Below are positions 1-5,814 of a stretch of DNA of 5,835 nt, in pieces. The first letter of the stretch is position 1. The number at the start of each line of letters is the position of its first letter. This stretch comes from Clostridium sp. UBA6640. GTDB lineage: Bacteria > Bacillota > Clostridia > Clostridiales > Clostridiaceae. The notes below the pieces were generated by a model, which did not search any database, was not told where the DNA came from, and saw nothing but the letters and a program-made list of their open reading frames with translations. The DNA lies in contig NZ_DKLM01000014.1 of the NCBI RefSeq assembly GCF_002455975.1, positions 25,951 through 31,785 on the forward strand, in the 5' to 3' direction. The position numbers and the translations under genes are program-made.

Positions 1-159
1 CTTAATTTTTAAGGGATTAAACCGCTTTTATAGAAAATTTATTTTCCAAAGTATATATTAAATTTTCACATTGTATCCCTATATATTAATATTATCGATA
101 ATAATATATAAAACATAAATGATATTTTTACAATCTGTCTTAAATATAATAAAGACCCC

Positions 160-182
160 CCTCATCCAAAATATAGATGAGG
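160..182 (-). other. Hairpin in the leader of the leftward transcript
   Basis: CCTCATC and GATGAGG (160-166 and 176-182) form a 7-bp stem with a 9-nt loop, about 85 nt after the predicted transcription start. G-U pairs could extend the stem by about three. On the minus strand it is followed by GGGG, then UCUUUAUUAUAUUU. It could be a weak terminator or attenuator; the interrupted U-run makes this uncertain. Confidence 0.35.
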
Positions 183-271
183 AAAGTGTTCACAATATAA
201 TATCAAATTTGATAAATTTTATTATTTTTCCTCTTTTTATTCATTCTTACAGTATTACCCACATTATGTAC

Positions 272-300
272 ATTTTAATATACCAATTGTCTATTGTCAA
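272..300 (-). promoter_or_regulatory. Strong sigma-A-type promoter directed leftward
   Basis: On the minus strand a perfect -35 hexamer TTGACA (300-295) is separated by 17 bp from TAAAAT (277-272). Transcription would start near 265 and run off the window's left edge. No ORF with a ribosome binding site follows within the window, so the transcript has either a leader of at least about 260 nt or is a non-coding RNA. It sits behind the operon terminator, as expected for a new transcription unit on the same strand. Confidence 0.6.
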
Positions 301-422
301 TCTTTTCTGTCATTTTTTTGTGCTTGATGTATTATAATGTCATCTTGCAAATATAAATTATTTAACATATAAAAAATAATCGCCTCAGTTTAATATAATT
401 TAAAATTTTATAAAATATAATC

Positions 423-458
423 AAAAAAAGGATGGGAAACTTATCCTACATCCTTTTT
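423..458 (-). terminator. Rho-independent terminator of the operon, possibly bidirectional
   Basis: A 10-bp perfect stem (AAAAAGGATG at 425-434 with its complement at 449-458) has a 14-nt loop in which GGA and TCC can pair further. On the minus strand it is followed by a run of seven U (429-423). It lies about 120 nt past the GH18 stop and is the best terminator candidate between that gene and the leftward promoter. T-rich DNA on the plus-strand side means it could also stop transcription from the left. Confidence 0.72.
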
Positions 459-578
459 GTATTTTTATAATATTTTTTATTTTTGAGAGTTCATTTTGTC
501 AAAGTAAGATTTTTTACCATGATAAAAGCTATATTAAAAATCTTCCTTTTTCAAATTTAACTTCCCATTCAAATTTTT

Positions 579-1691
579 TTAATGATTCTCCTGAAGATTA
601 AGGTAATCCAGTGTTTTCTGTTGCATGTTTCCTAATCTCCATAATGCAACTTTGTTATATCCCAGCTGTTTTGAAATATTAAACCATTTATCTAATGTTC
701 TATCATCTGCATACCAAACAGTATGCTCAATATTATTATCATCAAAATAATTAAAATGCACACTTCCACTTGAATCATCTCGGCTAAGATTACCGACTAC
801 CTTTTCTGATAGCTTAGCTGCCTCACTTTCCGTTAAAGCAGTAACTTTCCCATCATCACTCCAATCAAATCCTCCTGTGGCAAAGGCTATAATTTTATCC
901 CCTGGAATTTTCCCCATCTTTAAACCTAAATCACGTATAAAGGATTCATCTGCTTTAGGTCCGGGACCACTGTGATATCCATAAAGATTATAAGCCATCA
1001 TCACATAATCAGGTCCTTCTGGTAATGTTAACTTGTCTATAGGACTTTTCGGTTCTAAAATAATTCTAAGAGATTTATCAATACTGCTAAGTTTTTGATA
1101 CAGCTTAGAGCAAAAATCAATATAATTCTCCCATATATCATCATCTATATTTTCATAATCAATTTCCACTCCACTAAATCCCTTTTGCGTAACCATATTA
1201 ATAATTTCATCTATATGATTATTCCTACTTTCCTCTGTTGCCATTAATCTTTTTAATAATTCCGGATCTTTCTGAACAGCTTTTCCCTCTTCATTAAATC
1301 TATCATTTACAATTGTGATATATAAATTAGTTAACTTATTATCACTGTTAACTTTCATAATTTCAGGTAGAGCCTCATTAAATTCATTTGTAAAATGCAA
1401 ATTATCGTGATAATTAAAATATGCTGCAAAGATCTGCAAACTGGATAAGTTTTCCCCAATCTCTTTAAGATCCTTAATTCCAGCTTCCCATTGCCAGTCA
1501 ACAATCCACGCTGATATCTTTTCATGGGGTTCTTTAGGTATATCTTCATTATTACTTGAAGCAGGTCCTATTCCACGATATAGGGTTAAAATACAAATTA
1601 TAATGGTGATTATAATTATGAAAAATATCTTTTTATAATCTTTCTTCCCAAGAAACATATCTTTATCTCCATTCACATTAGACATCTTCAA
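579..1691 (-). CDS. Membrane-anchored GH18-family glycoside hydrolase
   Basis: The 370-aa product has a short basic N-terminus, one hydrophobic anchor (about residues 21-37) and an extracellular GH18-type barrel. The catalytic strand reads GFSGVEIDYENI (171-182). Against the GH18 signature DxxDxDxE it is SxxExDxE, with D178 and the proton donor E180 kept. MAYNLYG (232-238) is the substrate-assisting Met-Tyr segment, and ALWRLGN (349-355) is the last barrel strand with its conserved Trp (W351). This pattern resembles the YaaH/SleL group of spore-cortex N-acetylglucosaminidases, but there are no LysM repeats. The expected substrate is a beta-linked GlcNAc-type polymer. As the last gene of a polysaccharide operon, it more likely trims or releases the exopolysaccharide than acts in germination; this is inference. 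The start at 1691 is TTG, with GGGG 10 nt upstream; an in-frame ATG at 1685 is the alternative. Family confidence is high, substrate confidence low. Confidence 0.88.
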   Translation of the reverse strand: MKMSNVNGDKDMFLGKKDYKKIFFIIIITIIICILTLYRGIGPASSNNEDIPKEPHEKISAWIVDWQWEAGIKDLKEIGENLSSLQIFAAYFNYHDNLHFTNEFNEALPEIMKVNSDNKLTNLYITIVNDRFNEEGKAVQKDPELLKRLMATEESRNNHIDEIINMVTQKGFSGVEIDYENIDDDIWENYIDFCSKLYQKLSSIDKSLRIILEPKSPIDKLTLPEGPDYVMMAYNLYGYHSGPGPKADESFIRDLGLKMGKIPGDKIIAFATGGFDWSDDGKVTALTESEAAKLSEKVVGNLSRDDSSGSVHFNYFDDNNIEHTVWYADDRTLDKWFNISKQLGYNKVALWRLGNMQQKTLDYLNLQENH

Positions 1692-1726
1692 GAAATATTA
1701 ACCCCAAAATGTTGTCCTATTATTTC

Positions 1727-1747
1727 TTAAAGATACCTTATCTTTAA
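1727..1747 (-). other. Intercistronic hairpin overlapping a stop codon
   Basis: A 9-bp perfect stem (1727-1735 with 1739-1747) encloses a 3-nt loop. It overlaps the TAA stop of the deacetylase-like gene and precedes the GH18 gene by about 35 nt. No U-run follows on the minus strand, so it is not a normal terminator. It could slow ribosomes, mark an RNA processing site or lower expression of the last gene. The stem is AT-rich and of modest stability. Confidence 0.4.
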
Positions 1748-3516
1748 AAGGTTTCTATTGCCCAGTCAACTAATGAATTGAAAAAGCCTCGTATATCTTT
1801 AGCTATCTTTTGGGATTTAGTATAGCCATTATAAAACAGAATAGGCATTTCACTTTCTTCTTCCTTTATAATCTTTTGAACCTTTAAATCATCAAATATC
1901 CCATCATATATTGTGTCTTTTTTGTTGATTTCACTGTATTGGGACTCTAATGCTACCCCACCCTTTACTATGGTACTGTCTATTTCTATATCTTTTGTTA
2001 TTAAAATATTATCTACCCAAATTTCTAATTTATTGCCATTCATAATAATCTCAACATCTCTGCTTTTTTGAATATTAATGGGATATTCATTTGTTTTTAC
2101 CACACTATCATTTGGTGCTTCAACTTTAGTAGAGGATTCCTTTCTATCTTGAGATGATATTTCCTCACCATCCAATCTTATATCTTCAAATTTATAAGAA
2201 AATAATTTTTCAACCTCTTTCATAGGTGCTCTCTCTTCAATAATAATTTGATTATCCTGAAACGCAACATTTATAAAAGAGTTCTTTTCTCTATCATAAC
2301 GAAGAATTATACTTTGTCTACCTACTACATTTCCTTCAATCCTAGTACTTAACTTAATATTATTATAGTCATCACTATCTTTTAAATATAATACACCGCT
2401 ATCCTCTACTGGAGATGTAAGAACAATCCTATTTCCTATAAACTCTGCAGCACCATTAATAAGTTCCCATTGTTTTCCGCGGTTTTCGTCTCCAATTACA
2501 AAAGCTAGATTCTGTCCTGTATCCTTATTAATCTTCATCAAAAGATGATTTGTATACCAATAAGGAGCAGGCTGTAACCTTTTAAGCTTATATAGCTCTT
2601 CACCTTTGTTATTGTAACTAGCTCCCTCTTGGTTAAAATGAATTTTAAATTTTTGTTGTATATTTTCCGAATTTACATCTTCAACTAATCTATTCATACC
2701 ATTATAAAGAGAGTTAGCATGCATAATCATATATACTTGAGGCATAAAACCAAGCTTTTGATTATAAACTTCTTCCATATTCATATAATCCCAATTTATC
2801 CGTGCTTCCATTTCAGTTCGATTTTCTATCGGAATCATATCCTTGTCGCGGATAAAATCCATAAGATAATGGTCATAGTACGTTGCATTTTTCTTATCTT
2901 TGAATTCAGCTTCACTTTTCATTCCTATATAATTATTATATCTATCAAATATATTTATATAGGATAATCTATAGCCATTTGTTCCAAGTTCCCAAAACCC
3001 ATTTTTCATTAACTTTAATAAATCTTTTGATTGAAGAAACTTCGACTCTTTCCCCTCTAACTTGTCTGCATAAGAAAGCATTGTTGCTTTGTAATTATAC
3101 TTTTCAAGTATTGGTTGTGAAAACAAACTGGAGTCATTTCGTCCATCCTCAAAAGTTAAGAAAAGTGCTTTTTCAGGTAATGGCTTTCCTTCATTGTAAA
3201 AATCTAATATATCTTGCTGAGATATAGTTCTATAACCTAAATTATAAAGAGTCTCTAATTGTTTATCTAATTGGCTTTTAGCTACTAATTTAGGTGTACC
3301 AGATCGCCCTACCCCAAAATATGATAATGCAATAAAGCCATTTTTATTTTCCCACTGTGTCCTATCTGGTTCTTCATATTTTTTAATACCAAATAGCCCT
3401 TTAATTAATAACACTGAAAAAAACAATAAAATAATTACTTGTATTACTGTTCTAATCACTTTAATGCGGTTTTTCTTATGATAATCCAACTCATTACTGC
3501 GAGTGTTTTTATTCAT
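1744..3516 (-). CDS. Membrane-anchored polysaccharide deacetylase-like protein with C-terminal lectin-like domain, probably inactive
   Basis: The 590-aa product has a basic cytoplasmic N-terminus and one transmembrane anchor (about 19-40); the rest should be extracellular. Residues about 60-270 resemble the NodB/CE4 deacetylase fold and the N-terminal half of PgaB: KPLPEKALFLTFEDG (111-125), then ILEKYNYKATML, then FWELGTNGYRLSY (174-186) and QVYMIMH (260-266). Key residues are changed. TFDD is TFED (E123 for the catalytic Asp, D124 kept), and HxxxH is N180-G-Y-R-L184, so both metal-ligand His are gone. The usual YH near the start is Y66-F67. A beta-rich region (about 335-548, ending YDGIFDDLKVQ) resembles concanavalin-type jelly-roll domains (LamG/DUF1080-like). 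The protein probably binds glycan rather than deacetylating it; this is inference. The ATG start has GAGGG 10 nt upstream. The gene lies 31 nt after the synthase gene. Confidence 0.85.
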   Translation of the reverse strand: MNKNTRSNELDYHKKNRIKVIRTVIQVIILLFFSVLLIKGLFGIKKYEEPDRTQWENKNGFIALSYFGVGRSGTPKLVAKSQLDKQLETLYNLGYRTISQQDILDFYNEGKPLPEKALFLTFEDGRNDSSLFSQPILEKYNYKATMLSYADKLEGKESKFLQSKDLLKLMKNGFWELGTNGYRLSYINIFDRYNNYIGMKSEAEFKDKKNATYYDHYLMDFIRDKDMIPIENRTEMEARINWDYMNMEEVYNQKLGFMPQVYMIMHANSLYNGMNRLVEDVNSENIQQKFKIHFNQEGASYNNKGEELYKLKRLQPAPYWYTNHLLMKINKDTGQNLAFVIGDENRGKQWELINGAAEFIGNRIVLTSPVEDSGVLYLKDSDDYNNIKLSTRIEGNVVGRQSIILRYDREKNSFINVAFQDNQIIIEERAPMKEVEKLFSYKFEDIRLDGEEISSQDRKESSTKVEAPNDSVVKTNEYPINIQKSRDVEIIMNGNKLEIWVDNILITKDIEIDSTIVKGGVALESQYSEINKKDTIYDGIFDDLKVQKIIKEEESEMPILFYNGYTKSQKIAKDIRGFFNSLVDWAIETF

Positions 3517-3526
3517 GTTTATTCAT

Positions 3527-3531
3527 CCCTC
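3527..3531 (-). promoter_or_regulatory. Ribosome binding site of the deacetylase-like gene
   Basis: GAGGG on the minus strand lies 10 nt before the ATG at 3516. An out-of-frame ATG at 3526 overlaps this region and would read only five codons (M-N-K-H-E) before TAA. It is too close to the GAGGG to be a likely start. Confidence 0.55.
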
Positions 3532-3547
3532 ACATATTACTTTGAAA

Positions 3548-5425
3548 TTAAATGCTTGTTTTAACTTTATCATCCTTTTTATTATTCTTTTTCCTTGCTT
3601 TTTTATTTTTTGCTTTTATATCTTCAGGCGTTTCTCTCGTTCCCCAAGTAGACTTCCAAAAGGTTACCCAAGCAACCGGCATCTGCCATAAAAGTACCAC
3701 TTCATAAAAAAGGCAAAATACTATTCCAAAAATCCATAACTTGCTCTTTCGGAATAATAAATGTGCAAAGCTCATCAGTAATGCCATAAGTAAAATTCCT
3801 AAAATAAAAGTAGTTGGAAATACATTATGAACAATAGGAACATAAATAAAGTTATACAGCACTACTATTGGCGCAGCAATGGGCACTATTAGACCTATGT
3901 AAAAAAACAATGCCATAAAAGGTTCCTTCCTCCATATAAAAGAACCAGCTCTTAAAGATTCCCTTAACCATGACCGTTTCCATCGCATCTGTTGTTTCAA
4001 GAAAACCTTTGTATTTGACGGAACAATAGTAGAACATATTGCACTATCCTGATACCCAGTACGATGGTTTTTCATAATGAAATTAGTCATACTACGGTCA
4101 TCTCCAAAAGTAGCAGGTTGTCCAAGAAATTTTTGATTCAGCCACGCATCCCTATGCTCAAATACTAATTCCTTACGATAACAGGATAGTGGACCAGAAA
4201 GACAAGTTACACTATCAAAATATGATTCTGCTGCTTTCATAATACGAAAGGCAATATAATAACGAACGGTCTGCATCTTTGTAACTGAGTTAGTATATTT
4301 ATTTTCAACATCTGTACGTCCAGTAACACCACCCATTTTAGGATCTTGAAAAGGTTGAACAAGATTTTTTATTGCCTCAGGCTCTAAAAAACTATCAGAA
4401 TCCACAAAAACCACTAAATCATGTTTTGCCTTTTCCACACCTTTACTCAGTGCTACACGCTTACCTCCATTTTGAGATAATTTTAATGCTGTTAAACGTT
4501 CCTTGAGCTTATAACGTTCTGCCTCGTTATAAAGTTTTTCTACTACCTCTTCTATTTTTTCCATAGATCTATCTGTGGAGCAATCATCAACAATAATTAC
4601 TTCTAGTTTATCTATAGGATAATCCTGATTAATGCAACTTAAAATAGTTCTTTGAATCCATTGCTCTTCATTGAAACAGGGTATAATTATTGATACCCCT
4701 GGAGTATAGTCAGGGTTTATGGGCACATTCCTATATAACGCTCCAAAAAAATATCTAGATAGTAAGAATGCTGCTGCAGTGATGCTATAAAAGTATAAGA
4801 ATATATTGTATTTGAAATATATAATACTTTCAATACGCATAAGCATGATAATTGATACTACTATAAATAGAATAGTACTTGCAGTGTATACAGAATAACC
4901 CCATCGTTTTTTTTGAAAATAGTCACAGAGAGTTTTTTCAAACTCGAAAGCCACACAAAACTTTTCTATATCCTCGTTTTCCTTAGTAAAATGTCTTACT
5001 ACCTTGCCATCAGTATTAACTTTAGACTCAAATCCCTCTGACATAGTGCCTGGTGGAAGATCAAATTTAATCTTATATTTATCTCCTGCATCAAATTCAA
5101 CATCTGTAGTTTCCAGTTCAACTAAAATTCCCGTTGAAGAAATGTCAATAGCTTTAGCTTTTATTTTATTTTTCTTTTTTTCATTATGATTAACTAATGT
5201 GACATCAAAATCAGCCATATATCTTAAACTTAACATATGCAGTTTTTGTATATCGTCTGCTTCATACTCTCTATTTTCTAATTTAATATTTTTTAATCCT
5301 CTACGATCTTTTAATTTTCGTATATTTTCTGGATCTGGTGCATTTGAAACTATACGTCTGTCTGCTTTGGGAGCAGGCAGCACCTCAACTACGTTTTTTT
5401 TCTTTTTATCATTTTTTCTAAACAA
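3548..5425 (-). CDS. PilZ-domain family 2 glycosyltransferase, processive polysaccharide synthase (hyaluronan synthase/NodC-like)
   Basis: The 625-aa membrane protein should polymerise a UDP-sugar in the cytoplasm and push the chain through its own membrane segments. Order: Lys-rich N-terminus; PilZ-like domain about 60-165, with DISSTG at 94-99; two transmembrane helices (about 177-196 and 203-226); GT2 domain about 242-490; three more helices (about 503-527, 536-557, 563-589); Lys-rich tail. GT2 motifs are VDDCSTD (279-285), NGGKR (319-323), DSDS (342-345, the DxD metal site), SGPLSCYR (410-417), GDDR (441-444, catalytic-base region) and QQMRW (478-482). They match hyaluronan synthase and NodC better than cellulose synthase BcsA (DAD, TED, QRxRW). 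PilZ domains usually bind c-di-GMP, but the first Arg of RxxxR is missing here. The TTG start at 5425 is supported by GGAG 8 nt upstream and the lack of an early in-frame ATG. As first gene of the operon it defines the system; the polymer is unknown. Confidence 0.93.
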   Translation of the reverse strand: MFRKNDKKKKNVVEVLPAPKADRRIVSNAPDPENIRKLKDRRGLKNIKLENREYEADDIQKLHMLSLRYMADFDVTLVNHNEKKKNKIKAKAIDISSTGILVELETTDVEFDAGDKYKIKFDLPPGTMSEGFESKVNTDGKVVRHFTKENEDIEKFCVAFEFEKTLCDYFQKKRWGYSVYTASTILFIVVSIIMLMRIESIIYFKYNIFLYFYSITAAAFLLSRYFFGALYRNVPINPDYTPGVSIIIPCFNEEQWIQRTILSCINQDYPIDKLEVIIVDDCSTDRSMEKIEEVVEKLYNEAERYKLKERLTALKLSQNGGKRVALSKGVEKAKHDLVVFVDSDSFLEPEAIKNLVQPFQDPKMGGVTGRTDVENKYTNSVTKMQTVRYYIAFRIMKAAESYFDSVTCLSGPLSCYRKELVFEHRDAWLNQKFLGQPATFGDDRSMTNFIMKNHRTGYQDSAICSTIVPSNTKVFLKQQMRWKRSWLRESLRAGSFIWRKEPFMALFFYIGLIVPIAAPIVVLYNFIYVPIVHNVFPTTFILGILLMALLMSFAHLLFRKSKLWIFGIVFCLFYEVVLLWQMPVAWVTFWKSTWGTRETPEDIKAKNKKARKKNNKKDDKVKTSI

Positions 5426-5433
5426 GAATATAT

Positions 5434-5437
5434 CTCC
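5434..5437 (-). promoter_or_regulatory. Ribosome binding site of the synthase gene, setting a TTG start
   Basis: On the minus strand GGAG lies 8 nt before TTG at 5425-5423. The next in-frame Met is residue 64, inside the PilZ region, so starting there would remove the Lys-rich N-terminus and part of the domain. The TTG start is therefore well supported. Confidence 0.7.
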
Positions 5438-5485
5438 AATCTACATTGTAAATTTAATTATTTGTATAACATTAAAATACTTATA

Positions 5486-5506
5486 TATAAATAAACTGCT
5501 CTAAAA
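5486..5506 (+). repeat. Direct repeat, copy 1 of 2
   Basis: This 21-bp stretch, with core TAAACTGCTCTAAAA, matches 5815-5835 at 19 of 21 positions in the same orientation, 329 bp away. The pair brackets the MITE-like element. This copy falls inside the synthase leader and overlaps the weaker promoter candidate. Confidence 0.55.
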
Positions 5507-5521
5507 TTTAATATACAGCCA

Positions 5522-5549
5522 AATATAGCTACACCCTTTGATATTTCAA
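5522..5549 (-). promoter_or_regulatory. Candidate promoter of the three-gene operon
   Basis: On the minus strand a -35 hexamer TTGAAA (5549-5544) is followed, after 16 bp, by TATATT (5527-5522). Each matches five of six bases of the vegetative sigma consensus. Transcription would start near 5515, giving a leader of about 90 nt. The -35 overlaps the outer edge of the repeat element. A weaker alternative nearer the gene is TTTATA (5491-5486), 17 bp, TATACA (5468-5463), with a leader of about 30 nt. In DNA this AT-rich such matches arise by chance, so confidence is moderate. Confidence 0.45.
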
Positions 5550-5742
5550 TTCACAATTCACAATGCAAAATTCACAATTAAGGTTGAAATTATTTTTAAA
5601 CAAAATAATTTCTTAAAATATATTTTTGACTAGCAATATAAAATTGCTAGTAATTATGACGAACGCTGTTCGCCGCTACAAAATAAATTCTAAACTTCTC
5701 AGCAATCGCTGAGAAATGTCCGCAATTGTGAACTGTGAATTT
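5547..5742. mobile_element. MITE-like repeat element with heptamer termini and four internal hairpins
   Basis: The left end has four 7-bp units, ATTCACA, ATTCACA, ATGCAAA, ATTCACA (5549-5576). The right end has two inverted units, TGTGAAC TGTGAAT (5727-5740). The outer 17-20 bases at each end are therefore near-perfect inverted repeats, with one mismatch and one indel. Between them are hairpins with stems at 5586-5596/5602-5612 (11 bp), 5629-5637/5643-5651 (9 bp), 5660-5664/5668-5672 (5 bp) and 5696-5703/5708-5715 (8 bp). No ORF is present, so it would be non-autonomous. No clear target-site duplication is visible. Similar ATTCACA-rich dispersed repeats occur, as I recall, in Clostridium intergenic regions. 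Calling it mobile is inference. Confidence 0.6.
5549..5576 (+). repeat. Tandem 7-bp repeat ATTCACA, four units
   Basis: Units start at 5549, 5556, 5563 and 5570. Three are exact ATTCACA and the third is ATGCAAA. The array forms the left end of the MITE-like element and could vary in copy number by slippage. It lies just upstream of the candidate operon promoter. Confidence 0.75.
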
Positions 5743-5814
5743 AGTAGTATTAGTGTCAATACCAATAAATATTAATTATTTTCAGGGATAGATAAAATTT
5801 AGAAGTGGCACATC

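Larger units (their letters stand above)
1..578. other. Non-coding region downstream of the operon
   Basis: This 578-bp, extremely AT-rich stretch contains the operon 3' region, the terminator at 423-458, the leftward promoter at 272-300 and the leader hairpin at 160-182. I see no supported gene. The only sizeable open frame (plus strand, 119-337) has no ribosome binding site and a composition expected from AT-rich noise. Two perfect 14-bp AT palindromes (90-103 and 201-214) are present but could be chance. Confidence 0.6.

Noticed and set aside
90..214. Perfect 14-bp palindromes at 90-103 and 201-214 as operators
   Set aside because: Both are almost purely A/T. In DNA this AT-rich about one such palindrome is expected by chance in a window this size.
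119..337. 72-codon open frame on the plus strand
   Set aside because: It has no ribosome binding site, an Ile/Phe/Leu-rich composition typical of AT-rich DNA, and it runs against the leftward promoter at 272-300.
333..338. Perfect TATAAT on the plus strand as a promoter
   Set aside because: No acceptable -35 at 16-18 bp, and no gene follows before the terminator at 423-458.
506..544. Hairpin AAGATTTTT/AAAAATCTT as the operon terminator
   Set aside because: It is nearly all A-T with a 21-nt loop and no U-run after it on the minus strand; the hairpin at 423-458 is much better.
1355..1549. 64-codon minus-strand frame within the GH18 gene
   Set aside because: It is an out-of-frame shadow; the GH18 frame has clear family motifs in and around this region.
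2719..3227. Two plus-strand open frames of 82 codons each inside the deacetylase-like gene
   Set aside because: They are antisense shadows of a well-supported coding region and lack family features of their own.
3548..5425. Naming the synthase BcsA or cellulose synthase because of the PilZ domain
   Set aside because: The PilZ domain is at the opposite end, and the motifs are DSDS, GDDR and QQMRW rather than DAD, TED and QRxRW. No BcsB gene is present.
5199..5504. 101-codon plus-strand open frame over the synthase start
   Set aside because: It is antisense to the PilZ-encoding part, with a poly-Phe run that is simply the complement of the Lys-rich N-terminus.
5549..5576. CRISPR array from the short repeated units
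   Set aside because: Units are 7 bp and directly adjacent, with no spacers.
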